A stretch of 64,000 nt of DNA from Microbacterium flavescens. Lineage in GTDB: Bacteria; Actinomycetota; Actinomycetes; Actinomycetales; Microbacteriaceae. Positions 1 through 11,063 of the stretch are shown here, piece by piece (the first letter of the stretch is position 1; every line of letters begins with the position of its first letter). The translations under genes were made by a program, and so were the position numbers. The stretch is from positions 186,001 through 250,000 of the forward strand of contig NZ_JAFIWA010000006.1 of the NCBI RefSeq assembly GCF_018588945.1, given 5' to 3'. The notes beneath the pieces are model-generated. The model saw only the letters and a program-made list of their open reading frames with translations, was not told where the DNA came from and made no database searches.

Positions 1-196
1 ACTCGTGGTTGAAGTGGCCCACCAGGAGCGACGAGCGCTTGGTGACCCAGACGCCGCCGTCGTGCAGGTCGACCTCGGTCGTGGGGTTGCCCTCGTACAC
101 GAACGCCATCGTCGTGATGGCGACGGCCGCTGCCGTGAGGATGCCCGCCGAGGCGACGGCGCGTGGGCGTGATCGGAGCCACGCGAACGACTTCAT
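1..196 (-). CDS. secreted/anchored protein, N-terminal part only
   Basis: The gene runs off the left edge; only its first 65 residues are visible. They start MKSFAWLRSRPRAVASAG and continue with a basic N-region and one hydrophobic stretch (about residues 13-33) that would be a signal peptide or membrane anchor, then an extracellular-looking segment with DLHDGGVWVTKRSSLLVGHF. That last pattern recalls the start of long actinobacterial Ig-like/fibronectin type III surface proteins, but this is from memory and based on few residues. The ATG at 196 is preceded by GGAGG and by a TAGGCT -10 box about 65 nt upstream. Confidence 0.6.
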   Translation of the reverse strand, partial: MKSFAWLRSRPRAVASAGILTAAAVAITTMAFVYEGNPTTEVDLHDGGVWVTKRSSLLVGHFNHE

Positions 197-259
197 CGAA
201 CCCTCGGCCTCCTCAAGGCGGTCGGTGCATGCGGGGCGAGCGCAGAGACAGGAAGTCCC

Positions 260-265
260 AGCCTA
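260..265 (-). promoter_or_regulatory. -10 box TAGGCT upstream of the partial gene
   Basis: On the minus strand TAGGCT is preceded by GT and followed by GGGAC; it fits the actinobacterial TANNNT -10 form. The transcript would have a leader of roughly 60 nt ending in a GGAGG ribosome site. Confidence 0.4.
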
Positions 266-369
266 ACCCGGGGGATCCGGGCACCCTGAGGGTGGTGTCG
301 CCTCGGAGATCGTATTCCGACGCGTGCCGTTGCGCCCATGGGGAGTTTCACCCACCCGCGCCCGACCGT

Positions 370-2721
<2,352 letters not shown>

Positions 2722-2801
2722 GGGGTCCTTCCGATCGATGGCGACCCTACATTGTGGCCATGATCGCGGACATCCTGCTTCCTCGATCCTGCTCGACCTG
2801 A

Positions 2802-2957
2802 CGCGTTTCGTCTCGCTCCGCTCGCTCAACGACCCGGGTGAAGGACGCGTTTCGTCTCGCTCCGCTCGCTCAACGACCCGGGGTGAGGGCTCGGTTCGCC
2901 CAACGACCGAGAGCCGGGTCGTTGAGCGAGGGAGCGCAGCGACCGAGACGAAACGCG
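2802..2957. repeat. family A dispersed repeat, three copies
   Basis: Two direct copies of GCGTTTCGTCTCGCTCCGCT...CAACGACCCGGG lie at about 2802-2837 and 2847-2882, followed by an inverted copy at about 2914-2957. The same unit recurs near 25.2, 51.0, 57.1 and 59.0-59.2 kb. It fills the gap between the UvrA-like gene and the next gene; no gene is visible in it. Confidence 0.8.
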
Positions 2958-2963
2958 TCCCCG

Positions 2964-5204
2964 TCAGGCGGCGTCGACCGCCGGCTCGATCGCGAAGTTG
3001 TCGCGGAACACGCACGTCGGGTCGTACGCCGCCTTCACGGCGCGCAGCCGCTCGAGCGTTGCCGGGGGGAACGCCTCGGCGATGCGCTCGGGCCGCTCCG
3101 ACGAGTCGAAGCTCAGGTACATGCCGGCAGTGTGGCCCGCGAGCGTCTGCCACTGCGCGTCGAGCCTCTGCGCGTCGGAGCCGAGGGCGACGACGGAGAA
3201 GTTCGCCGACCGGTGCGCGTACGCCGTCGCGTCCTCGGCGACGTCGGCCACCGCACCGCCGACGGCGCGGAGCTGGAAGAACGGGATCGCGCCGGATGCC
3301 AGCATCCGTGCCGCCGTCTCGGCGAAAGCGGGCGTGACGTGCTCGATCAGACCCGAGCGCGAGTGCGGCTCGCCGGCGCCGTGCTGCGGGCCGAGGTCGG
3401 CGTTGGCCATGATCTGCGCGTACGAGGCGACCTGCACCGACTGCTGCACGAGCGGCGCCAGCTCGGCGAACGGCTGGAGCCGCGCGATGATCGTGTCGGG
3501 GTCGTCGGAATCGACCACTCCGTAGAGCTGGACGACCTGCGGCTGCCCCGGACGCGGCCCTCCGGCCAGCAGGAACACCGTCAGATCACGGGGCGACCCC
3601 TCGACGATCCGGCCGTACCCCTCGAGGAACCCCGCGAGGTCGTCGACCTCGAACGCCAGCTGCGCCCACCCGACATCGCCGACCTCGTCGACCTCGAACT
3701 CGAACGCCATCACGATCCCGATGTTGCCGCCCGCGCCGCGCGCGGCCCAGAACAGCTCGGAGTGGGTGTCGGCGTCGGCACGCACGATCGAGCCGTCGGC
3801 CAGGACGACCTCCACGGCGCGCAGGTGGTCGATGGTGAGGCCGTGCTCGCGAGCCAGGAACCCGATGCCGCCCGCCGTCGCGAGACCGCCGACGCCGACA
3901 CCGCCGTAGTCGCCGGACGTCAGCGCCCAGCCGTGCTCGCCGAGCGCGGCGGCGACCTGCATCCAGCGGGCTCCCGGCCCGATGCGGACGAGACGGCGGT
4001 CCTCATCGAGGACCTCGATGGCGTCGAGACGGCGCAGGTCGATGACGATGCCGCCGTCGTTCGTGCTGCGTCCGCTGATGCCGTGCCCACCGCTTCGCAC
4101 GGCGAGCGGGAGCCCGGGGTGGCGACGCGCGAACGCGACCGCCTCGGCCACCTGCGCCGGCGAGTCCGGCTGCAGGACGATGCCGGGAGCGCCGCCGCGC
4201 ATGTAGGTCGAGCGCACGTCGCCGTAGCCGAAGTCGCCGGGCTCGATCGCCGTGAGCCCCGCGGGGACGTCGTCGTACGCGATGCCCTCGCGACGGGCGG
4301 CGAGCGCCGCGGCAGGACGGACCGGCCCCTCCACGGTGCCGCGTGCGCCGCGCTCGCGCGCGACGAGCTCGCGGACCGCCGGGGCGACCTCCTGGCCGAA
4401 GCTCTGCAGCAGCCGCGGGTCGTCGCCCGCGAGGATGAACGTGCCGATGCCGTCCTCGAGCGCCAGCTGCGTGAGACGCTCGGCGAACTCGCGCGGGTCG
4501 GCGGCGAGCTGCCCGACATTGAGCAGCCGCCGGATCTCGCGCGGGTCGCGGCCCGCCGACTGGGCCGCGGTGTCGATGGCGGCGTTCCCGCGTGCGAGGT
4601 CACCCGGCTTCATGTAGCCGAGCGACGGGAGCCAGCCGTCTCCCTTGCGTCCGGTGAGAGCAAGCATGCGGGGCTTGTACGCGCCTATCCAGATCGGGAT
4701 GCGGTGGGCTGGGCTCGGCCCGCGCTTCGCGCCGTGCACGCGGTGGTACTGACCGTCGGTGAAGGCGCCGCGACGCTCACTCGTGTCCCACAGCTCGCGG
4801 ATGACGTCGATCGCCTCCTCCAGCGCGGTCACCGCCTGGCCGGGCGTGAGGCGACCTCCGCCCATCGCCTCGATCGCGTCCCAGAATCCGCCGGAGCCGA
4901 GGGCGAGGTCGAACCGGCCGCCCGAGAGAAGGTCGAGGCTGGCCGCCGCGCGCGCCACGACGGCGGGCGGGCGCAGCGGCACGTTGAGCACGTTGGGAGC
5001 GATGCGGATGCTGTCGGTCCGGGCCGCCACGAACGACATGAGCGTCCACGTGTCGAGGAACGCGGGCTGGTAGGGGTGGTCCTGGAAGGTGACGAGGTCG
5101 AGGCCCGAGGCCTCAGCCGCCTGCGACAGCAGGACGGGTACATCCGGGTTCGCCGCAGCGGGCGTGATGAACGCGCCGAACTCGAGCGCGTGGCCGTAAT
5201 CCAT
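2964..5204 (-). CDS. fusion: luciferase-like flavin monooxygenase + berberine-bridge-type FAD oxidase
   Basis: A 746-residue two-domain protein. Residues 1-285 look like an LLM-class (luciferase-like, F420 or FMN-dependent) oxidoreductase: GAFITP start, DHPYQPAFLD, RIAPNVLNVPLRPP and LDLLSGGRFDLALGSG are typical. Residues about 330-510 form a PCMH-type FAD domain with RSGGHGISG (His374 would carry 8-alpha-histidyl FAD), and the C-terminus YDPTCVFRDNFAIEP matches the BBE motif. The second cysteine link seen in bicovalent members appears missing, since the GVGVGG segment is preceded by DYG. The ATG at 5204 has GGAGG six bases upstream. Fusion of these two oxidoreductase families is unusual; the substrate is unknown. 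It could be two neighbouring genes joined by deletion of a stop codon. Confidence 0.8.
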   Translation of the reverse strand: MDYGHALEFGAFITPAAANPDVPVLLSQAAEASGLDLVTFQDHPYQPAFLDTWTLMSFVAARTDSIRIAPNVLNVPLRPPAVVARAAASLDLLSGGRFDLALGSGGFWDAIEAMGGGRLTPGQAVTALEEAIDVIRELWDTSERRGAFTDGQYHRVHGAKRGPSPAHRIPIWIGAYKPRMLALTGRKGDGWLPSLGYMKPGDLARGNAAIDTAAQSAGRDPREIRRLLNVGQLAADPREFAERLTQLALEDGIGTFILAGDDPRLLQSFGQEVAPAVRELVARERGARGTVEGPVRPAAALAARREGIAYDDVPAGLTAIEPGDFGYGDVRSTYMRGGAPGIVLQPDSPAQVAEAVAFARRHPGLPLAVRSGGHGISGRSTNDGGIVIDLRRLDAIEVLDEDRRLVRIGPGARWMQVAAALGEHGWALTSGDYGGVGVGGLATAGGIGFLAREHGLTIDHLRAVEVVLADGSIVRADADTHSELFWAARGAGGNIGIVMAFEFEVDEVGDVGWAQLAFEVDDLAGFLEGYGRIVEGSPRDLTVFLLAGGPRPGQPQVVQLYGVVDSDDPDTIIARLQPFAELAPLVQQSVQVASYAQIMANADLGPQHGAGEPHSRSGLIEHVTPAFAETAARMLASGAIPFFQLRAVGGAVADVAEDATAYAHRSANFSVVALGSDAQRLDAQWQTLAGHTAGMYLSFDSSERPERIAEAFPPATLERLRAVKAAYDPTCVFRDNFAIEPAVDAA

Positions 5205-5243
5205 GTGGGTCCTCCGCCTCAGCGAACGCTTCGGCGACCCGGA

Positions 5244-5882
5244 TCATTCCGGGCCGAACGACGCGGCGAGCGCGATCGAGTCGAACAGGTTCAGCATCGC
5301 CGAGCGGATCTCGCCGAGCGGGGTCGTGAAGCTCGCCAGCACGACCTGCTTCGACCCTGGCACGGCGAACCAGTACTCCGCTTCCAGGCGGGATGCCACG
5401 GCCTCGACGCCGTCCTCCTCCACGCGCTCCGAGTGGACGCGGTCGATGCGGAGCATGCTCGCCCGGGGGCCGTCGAGGCGCCTCGCGGTGTCGGCCCCCT
5501 CGACCTCGAGCACGCGGAAGCTCTCCTGCAGGACCGAGAGCACGGCGTCCGCCGACGTGCCGACGGCCGGGCTCATGCGCATCCCTTCCGGGGCGTGCAC
5601 CGTGAGCGACGCAGGGGTGGCGAGGTCGGGCACGATCTCGATGCACAGGAAGAGCGCGTGGGCCGAGGCATCCGCTGCTCTCTCGACGACGGTCCGCAGC
5701 TGGTCGCGCAGTCGCCGGCGCGCGATCGCGGCGTCGTCGGCCGCTCCGACCACTTCGCGCACGACCTCTTCGATGCGGACGGATGCCGCGGCCCGATCGC
5801 GCGGGTCGACGGCGAGCCATCGGCCGGGCAGCTGGAACGTGAGCCGCGGCGCGGCGCGCGTCGCCCCGTCGGTCGTCGTCAC
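5244..5882 (-). CDS. hypothetical cytosolic protein, last gene of the secretion-type operon
   Basis: A 212-residue protein without signal peptide or membrane segment, starting at GTG 5882 and overlapping the upstream lipoprotein gene by four bases (GTGA). The N-terminus has LTFQLPGRWLAVDPRD followed by a helical region, then alternating strands ending LFDSIALAASFGPE. From memory this resembles unnamed proteins that accompany actinobacterial type VII secretion genes, but I cannot verify it. Translational coupling to the three upstream genes says it belongs to the same process; a chaperone or immunity role is possible and untested. Confidence 0.7.
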   Translation of the reverse strand: MTTTDGATRAAPRLTFQLPGRWLAVDPRDRAAASVRIEEVVREVVGAADDAAIARRRLRDQLRTVVERAADASAHALFLCIEIVPDLATPASLTVHAPEGMRMSPAVGTSADAVLSVLQESFRVLEVEGADTARRLDGPRASMLRIDRVHSERVEEDGVEAVASRLEAEYWFAVPGSKQVVLASFTTPLGEIRSAMLNLFDSIALAASFGPE

Positions 5883-6343
5883 GACCCGTCGGCGATGCGG
5901 CGGACGTCGTCGGCCGAGAGACGGAGCGACTCGCTCCCCGGCTGCGTCACGCCCAGCGCTGCGGCGATCTCGGGAGTGACCGGGATCGCATCGGCGAAGG
6001 CCGCAGAGCGACCGTCGTAGTCGTCACGGTCGCCGTCGATGAAGTAGACGTTCACCTCGCGGCCGGACGACGCCGGGTCATCGGCCAGCACGGGCGCCGC
6101 GGCCTGCGCGGTTGCGACGACGGCCTCAGCGGAGGGGTCGTCCACGAACAGCAGCACCACGACCTGGATGTTCCACGGGCCCCCCGAATGCGTCGTGTAC
6201 GCCAGGGCGCCGTTGACGCCGTCGACCTCCGACAGACGGGACTCGAGCCCGCCGACGTCAGGGTCGGACGCGCAGCCCGCGAGCGCGAGGGCCCCGATCG
6301 CGACGGCGATGGCGAGCACGGCGCGGAATCGCTTCATCGGCAC
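5879..6343 (-). CDS. small lipoprotein in the secretion-type operon
   Basis: A 154-residue protein with a lipoprotein signal: MPMKRF, a hydrophobic core, and the lipobox LALAGC, so the mature protein would be lipid-anchored on the outer face of the membrane. The rest is a small soluble domain (VNGALAYTTHSGG, QVVVLLFVDD, VNVYFIDGDRDDYDG) that I do not recognise. The start could be ATG 6343 or ATG 6337. The start abuts the stop of the effector-like gene and its end overlaps the next gene by four bases. Its position directly after a lipase-like effector makes an immunity or folding role a reasonable guess. Confidence 0.75.
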   Translation of the reverse strand: MPMKRFRAVLAIAVAIGALALAGCASDPDVGGLESRLSEVDGVNGALAYTTHSGGPWNIQVVVLLFVDDPSAEAVVATAQAAAPVLADDPASSGREVNVYFIDGDRDDYDGRSAAFADAIPVTPEIAAALGVTQPGSESLRLSADDVRRIADGS

Positions 6344-7963
6344 TCAGGAACCTCTCGTGTATTCGGCGACGTACACGTCTTCGTAGCTTCCTGCGCCTTC
6401 CTCGGCGAAGAACACCTCGTCGCCAGGGCGCGGTTCGGGCAGGTACCGCTCCGCCTCTGCACCATACATTCCGGAGTCGTGCATCGGCCACGTGAGCGGC
6501 CGGTAGGTCTGCCAGTCGTTGTCGAACCGCACATAGTCGACCGGATCGAGGCCGAGGAACTCGAGCGTGTGCACCGGGTCGATGCCGTTGTTGATCTGGG
6601 TGACCCGCACGTCGGGCGGCATGTCGCTGTAGTGCTTGTCGATGGCCGAGCCCGCGGTGAACACCGACTCCACGCGGTCGGCGACCCGCGGATTCGTGGC
6701 GAGCTCGCCGGCCATCATGCCGCCGAGCGACCAGCCGGTGAACATGATCGGCGCTTCGCTCTCGAAGACGCCCGCCTCGGTCATCGCGTCCCACACCGCC
6801 TGCTCGTACTGGGTCGGCACTCCGGGGAACATCGAGAGCATGGCGTCGGTGCGCGCGTCGTTGAGCGCGCCGCCGGTGTTGAGCGGATCCCAGTTCTGGG
6901 TGCTCGGCAGCTGGATGCGCCACGAGATGACATTGCCGTCGGCATCGCGGATGGCGACCACGCGGATCTGGGTCAAGTCTTCGCCGCCCTGCGAGTCCTG
7001 CTCGGCGAGGTCGGTCATCAGCCCTTCGTAGTCCCTGGCCTCGAGCGCGTCGGCCGCGGGGTCCTGCTCCGCGTCGCCCGTGGGCGCGGTGCTGCGATGG
7101 CTGCCGGAGACCTGCTGCGGCTTGCCCAGCATCTCGCCGATGGCCAGGGTCAGCAGGGCGGCGCCGAGCAGCACGCCGAGGAGGATCACACCGACGAGGC
7201 CGAAGGCGAGGAACGCCAGCCCGACGACGAGGAGCCCGACCACCAGCAGCAGAGCGACGACCAGCGCCGACACGAGCGCGCTGAGCACCTCCATGAGCGC
7301 ATCGACCACCACCGAGAGCACTTGCGACGCCCATTCGCCGACCATCTCGAAGAAGTCGCCGACACCGCTCCAGAACTGGTCCCAGTTGTCGCCGATCGAG
7401 TCCGCGCCGTGCTCGATCGCGGTCTCGATCGCGTCGATCGCGCGGCCCGCGGCATCCCAGATGTCCTGCCTCGCCTGGTTGAGCGTGCGACGCGCCGCCT
7501 CCACCTGGCCGGCCGAGTAGGCCGCGCCGTCGCTCGTCGACCACAGCTGCTCGTAGAGCGCGTCGGTCGACTCGCCCTTCGCCTCAGCGAGGGTGATGTC
7601 GTTGCGCAGATCGTCGACGTCGCCCTGCAGCCGGTAGGACCGCTCCTGGTGGAAGTCGGCGTCATCCACCGCCGCGCGCGCCGTCGTCTGGATCGGACCG
7701 AGCTCGACCGCGTACGTCGTGAGCGCCGTGGCCGTTCCGCCGTAGCGGCGTCGCGCACGACGAAGGCCGGCGGATGCCCCGGCCGCCGATTCCTCGACCG
7801 CATCGGTCGCGCGGCTGCGCTGATCGTCGACGAGGTCGCGGAGGGCATCGGCCGCGCGCGAGATGGCCTCAGCGGTGGTCTGAAGGCGGCGAGCGCGGGT
7901 CTCGAGCTCAGCGGGCCGACCGGCGAACACGTCTTCGAACTCCCCCGCGAGCCCCGAGCTCAT
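6344..7963 (-). CDS. helical / membrane / alpha-beta hydrolase protein, type VII effector-like
   Basis: 539 residues in three parts. Residues 1-210 are helical and Ala/Arg/Asp rich, like the N-terminal regions of WXG100/LXG secreted proteins. Residues 213-277 form two or three membrane-type hydrophobic helices. Residues 300-539 look like a lipase-type alpha/beta hydrolase: GWSLGG at 410-415 (nucleophile Ser412), INNGIDPVHT (candidate Asp462) and WPMHDSGMY (candidate His495). The start ATG overlaps the stop of the 97-residue gene (ATGA). The layout suggests secretion of, or membrane delivery of, a hydrolase acting on lipids or esters. Whether it is a toxin or a cell-envelope enzyme cannot be told from sequence alone; no ESX core genes lie in the window. 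Confidence 0.75.
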   Translation of the reverse strand: MSSGLAGEFEDVFAGRPAELETRARRLQTTAEAISRAADALRDLVDDQRSRATDAVEESAAGASAGLRRARRRYGGTATALTTYAVELGPIQTTARAAVDDADFHQERSYRLQGDVDDLRNDITLAEAKGESTDALYEQLWSTSDGAAYSAGQVEAARRTLNQARQDIWDAAGRAIDAIETAIEHGADSIGDNWDQFWSGVGDFFEMVGEWASQVLSVVVDALMEVLSALVSALVVALLLVVGLLVVGLAFLAFGLVGVILLGVLLGAALLTLAIGEMLGKPQQVSGSHRSTAPTGDAEQDPAADALEARDYEGLMTDLAEQDSQGGEDLTQIRVVAIRDADGNVISWRIQLPSTQNWDPLNTGGALNDARTDAMLSMFPGVPTQYEQAVWDAMTEAGVFESEAPIMFTGWSLGGMMAGELATNPRVADRVESVFTAGSAIDKHYSDMPPDVRVTQINNGIDPVHTLEFLGLDPVDYVRFDNDWQTYRPLTWPMHDSGMYGAEAERYLPEPRPGDEVFFAEEGAGSYEDVYVAEYTRGS

Positions 7964-8253
7964 GGCGTCGTTCCCTCGTCGACGGAGTCGCCCATGGACT
8001 GGTCGAGCTCGGTCATCGTCTCGTCGATCGCGTCGAGCCAGTCGCGCAGGGTCGTCAACTGCTCTTCGAGCTTGCCGCGGTTGTGGTCCCAGTTGCCTGC
8101 GAAGTCACGGACCTTCCCGGCCAGCCGGTGCTCGCCGGTGAGGTCGGCGAGGTCGTCGCCGACGCGGTCGGCGCTGCGGAACGTCTCGAGCGCCGCGGAG
8201 ACGCGGCTGCGTGCGAGTCGCAGCGCCGTCAGGTCGAGATCGACGTCTGTCAT
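7960..8253 (-). CDS. small helical protein, WXG100/EspC-like partner
   Basis: A 97-residue protein predicted to be almost all helix, with FAGNWDHNRGKLEEQL near the centre where WXG100 proteins have their hairpin turn. No signal peptide. Size, helicity, acidic tail and position immediately before a large helical/hydrolase protein match small type VII partner proteins. A strict WXG is not present (NWD instead), so the family call is tentative. The ATG at 8253 has GGAGGAGCC just upstream; the gene opens a four-gene coupled operon. Confidence 0.65.
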   Translation of the reverse strand: MTDVDLDLTALRLARSRVSAALETFRSADRVGDDLADLTGEHRLAGKVRDFAGNWDHNRGKLEEQLTTLRDWLDAIDETMTELDQSMGDSVDEGTTP

Positions 8254-8283
8254 CGGCTCCTCCGTCTCGGTGCGGCCGGGACG

Positions 8284-8289
8284 AGCCTA
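8284..8289 (-). promoter_or_regulatory. -10 box TAGGCT of the secretion-type operon
   Basis: TAGGCT on the minus strand, about 30 nt upstream of the 97-residue gene, gives a short leader carrying the GGAGGAGCC ribosome site. No clear operator is visible next to it. Confidence 0.4.
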
Positions 8290-8322
8290 TGGTCTGGGGA
8301 CCGCCGCGACGATGGGGACAAT

Positions 8323-8337
8323 CCCCCACCGTGGGGG
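8323..8337 (-). terminator. GC hairpin after tag
   Basis: CCCCCAC and GTGGGGG face each other with a one-base gap, so the actual loop would include a few arm bases; ATTGTC follows in the minus direction. It lies 20 bases past the tag stop codon and upstream of the next operon promoter. Confidence 0.45.
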
Positions 8338-8356
8338 CTGCTTCGACCCGGCGGCA

Positions 8357-8929
8357 TCAGGCGACGCGCCAGCAGCCGACGACGTGGTCGTCGACCATGC
8401 CGGACGACTGCATGAGCGCGTACATCGTCGTCGAGCCGACGAAGCGGAAGCCGCGCTTGCGGAGGGCCTTGCTGAGGGCATCCGATTCCGGAGTCGTCGC
8501 GGGGACCTCGGCGAACGTCTCGGGCCGCTTCCCTGCCGGCGGCGCGAACGACCACATGAAGCCGTCGAGCTCACCCTCCTCCATCTCGGTGACGAGGCGC
8601 GCGTTCGAGATCGTGGCGAGGATCTTCGCCCGGTTGCGGATGATGCCGGCGTCGGCCATGAGCCGCTCCACGTCGTCGCCGCCGAACTCCGCGACGGCGA
8701 CAGGATCGAACCCCGCGAACACCTCTCGGAACCGGGGGCGCTTGCGCAGGATGGTGATCCACGACAGACCGGCCTGGAACCCCTCGAGGCTCATCTTCTC
8801 GAAGAGCGCCCGATCGCCGTGCAGCGGGACGCCCCACTCCTCGTCGTGATACCGGCGGTACTCGGGGTCGTCGCCGACCCACGCGCAGCGATCGATGCCA
8901 TCCGGACCGGTGCGGGTGTCGGTGCTCAC
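8357..8929 (-). CDS. tag: DNA-3-methyladenine glycosylase I
   Basis: 190 residues, the usual Tag length. The enzyme excises 3-methyladenine from alkylated DNA as a monofunctional glycosylase. Visible family hallmarks: RCAWV at the start, YHDEEWGVPLHGDRALFEKM, LEGFQAGLSW, the AGIIRNRAKI segment, and the C-terminal VDDHVVGC. The zinc-binding Cys/His residues of the family (Cys in RCAW, His in YHDEEW, His and Cys in DHVVGC) all appear kept. The start is GTG 8929, six to seven bases after a TAGGCT -10 box on the minus strand, so the mRNA is probably leaderless. Confidence 0.93.
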   Translation of the reverse strand: MSTDTRTGPDGIDRCAWVGDDPEYRRYHDEEWGVPLHGDRALFEKMSLEGFQAGLSWITILRKRPRFREVFAGFDPVAVAEFGGDDVERLMADAGIIRNRAKILATISNARLVTEMEEGELDGFMWSFAPPAGKRPETFAEVPATTPESDALSKALRKRGFRFVGSTTMYALMQSSGMVDDHVVGCWRVA

Positions 8930-8957
8930 CCGCTCAGCCTAGGCACCCGCGCCGACG

Positions 8958-11063
8958 TCACTTCTTCTTGAGCGACTTCTCCGACACCGGCGCCTCGCCC
9001 GAGGCGGCGAGGGCGGCGTAGTACTCGCGCGCCTCGTTCTGCCGCTCCAGCTCGGCACCGGAGGCGATCGGCGCGCGGACGTGCTCCGGCGCGAAGCCGT
9101 AGGCGTCGACGAGGTCCTGTGCGTGCGGGCGCAGACGCGCGGCGAGACGGTCGATGTAGCGCGAGACCGATGCGGCACGCTGTGCCGACAGGCGGCCGTT
9201 GATCAGGTACCACGCGAGGTGCTTCTCGATCAGGTGCAGCCCGAAGAGGTCGCGCAGCCAGGTGAGCACCTGGCGGGTGCCGGCATCCTCGATCCTGTGG
9301 ACCCCGTCGGTGAACGCCTCCCACTGCAGGAGCTCGCCGTGCGCCCGCGCCGCCTCGATCAGCTCGGCCTGGTGGCTGTTGAACGTCGCAGCGGCCTCCG
9401 CCGGCGAGAGCTTCGACGCCGGGCGCAGGGCGGTCGCGATGTCGGCCACCACCTGCTGCACGCGGCCGGCGAGCAGGTCGTGCTGCTGGTCCTCGCGCAG
9501 GCCCAGCTCGACCGAGCGCGCGGTCGAGCCGAGATCGGCGACCGACTGCCCGAGCTGGCGCAGGCCGGCGCCGTGGAACAGCTTGCCGGCGGTCTGGCCC
9601 ACCGCGTAGCGCGCGAGGGTCGCGGCATCCGCTCCCTTGAACTGCTTCGCGAAGTCGGCGAGGAGCCGCTTGCCCACGAGCTGCAGCAGGACGTTGTTGT
9701 CGCCCTCGAAGGTGACATAGACGTCCAGGTCCTGATGGAGCCCGACCATGCGGTTCTCGGCGAGGAACCCCGCACCGCCGCAGGCCTCGCGGGCCTCCTG
9801 GATCGTGTCGAGGGCGTTCCAGGTGGAGAGCGGCTTCAGCGCGGCCGCGAGGGTCTCGAGGTTCTCGCGCTCGGTGGGGGTGTCGGCGCGACCCGAGAAG
9901 ACGCCGTCGAAGGTGCGCAGCAGCTCGTCGTGAGCGAAGAACTGCGCGTAGTTCTGCGCGAGCAGCGGCAGCAGGCGGCGCTGGTGCTTGCCGTAGTCCA
10001 GCAGCACCACCTCGGAGGTGCCGGCACCCGAGTCGAACTGGCGGCGCTGGTTCGCATAGGTCAGCGCGATGTGCAGCGCGAGAGCCGTGCCCGTGGTCGC
10101 GGCGCCGTCGAGCGACACGCGGCCCTGCACCAGGGCACCCAGCATCGTGAAGAAGCGGCGGCCGGGGCTCGGGATGTCGGAGCTGTAGCTTCCGTCGGGG
10201 GCGACGTCGCCGTAGCGGTTGAGCAGGTTCGTGCGGGGAACGCGCACCTGGTCGAAGTGCAGTCGGCCGTTGTCGATGCCGTTGAGCCCGCCCTTGACGC
10301 CGTCGTCCTCGCCGCCGATGCCGGGGAGGAAGTTCCCCTCCTCGTCGCGAAGCGGCACGAAGAAGCAGTGCACGCCGTAATTCACGCCGCCCGTGATGAG
10401 CTGCGCGAAGACGGTCGCCGCCTTGCCGTGCAGCGCGGCGTTGCCGAGGTAGTCCTTCCACGCGCCGCGGAACGGCGTGTGGATGACGAACTCCTCGGCC
10501 TCCGCGTCGTACGTCGCCGTGGTGCCGATGGCCGCGACGTCCGACCCGTGTCCCGTCTCGGTCATCGCGAAGGCGCCCGGCAGGCTCATGTCGATCACGC
10601 CGGCGAGCCACTTGTCGTGGTGCTCCTGGGTGCCGAGCTGGTAGATCGCCGACCCGAAGAGACCCCACTGCACGCCGGACTTGATCTGAAGGCTCGGGTC
10701 GGCGAGCACGAGCTCCTGGAACCCGGCGAGATTGGCCCCGTTGTCGTTGTGGCCGCCGTACTCCTCGGGGAACGCGCGGCGCGAGCCGCCGTGCTCGACG
10801 AGGAGGTGCAGCTGCGTCAGGGTGCGTTCGCGGTGCTCGGCCATGGGCTGGCCGTCGATGCGCCAGAACGCCGGATCCTTGATCATCTCGCGCGCCTCGC
10901 GGCGGGTCTCGGCCCACGTGCCGAGGAGAAGGTCGGTGACCGCGGCGATGTCGATGCGGGGCTCGGATGCCTCGGCAGCGCTGTGCGGTGCGGTCGGGGC
11001 CCCACCGGCAGGCGTGCGCTTGCTGGTGGCGGGCTTGCGGGAGCGGACGGCGGCGTCGGCCAT
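8958..11063 (-). CDS. acyl-CoA oxidase / acyl-CoA dehydrogenase family flavoenzyme
   Basis: 701 residues, in the size range of acyl-CoA oxidases rather than of 380-residue dehydrogenases. The flavin and substrate motif TETGHGSDVAAIGTTATYD, the central ACGGAGFLAENRM and the catalytic-region DVYVTFEGDNNVLLQLVGK are those of the acyl-CoA oxidase branch, which carries out the first step of beta-oxidation with transfer of electrons to oxygen. A basic N-terminal tail (about 40 residues, KPATSKRTPAGG) and the Lys-rich end KSLKKK look disordered. The start ATG 11063 was chosen because family similarity starts soon after it, although the frame remains open upstream. Oxidase versus dehydrogenase chemistry is inferred from length and motifs only. 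Confidence 0.85.
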   Translation of the reverse strand: MADAAVRSRKPATSKRTPAGGAPTAPHSAAEASEPRIDIAAVTDLLLGTWAETRREAREMIKDPAFWRIDGQPMAEHRERTLTQLHLLVEHGGSRRAFPEEYGGHNDNGANLAGFQELVLADPSLQIKSGVQWGLFGSAIYQLGTQEHHDKWLAGVIDMSLPGAFAMTETGHGSDVAAIGTTATYDAEAEEFVIHTPFRGAWKDYLGNAALHGKAATVFAQLITGGVNYGVHCFFVPLRDEEGNFLPGIGGEDDGVKGGLNGIDNGRLHFDQVRVPRTNLLNRYGDVAPDGSYSSDIPSPGRRFFTMLGALVQGRVSLDGAATTGTALALHIALTYANQRRQFDSGAGTSEVVLLDYGKHQRRLLPLLAQNYAQFFAHDELLRTFDGVFSGRADTPTERENLETLAAALKPLSTWNALDTIQEAREACGGAGFLAENRMVGLHQDLDVYVTFEGDNNVLLQLVGKRLLADFAKQFKGADAATLARYAVGQTAGKLFHGAGLRQLGQSVADLGSTARSVELGLREDQQHDLLAGRVQQVVADIATALRPASKLSPAEAAATFNSHQAELIEAARAHGELLQWEAFTDGVHRIEDAGTRQVLTWLRDLFGLHLIEKHLAWYLINGRLSAQRAASVSRYIDRLAARLRPHAQDLVDAYGFAPEHVRAPIASGAELERQNEAREYYAALAASGEAPVSEKSLKKK

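Noticed and set aside
2722..3153. N-terminal extension of the UvrA-like protein through the open frame upstream
   Set aside because: The extension is translated from family A repeats (SERSETKR-type peptides), while ATG 2721 has a good ribosome site and family-like start.
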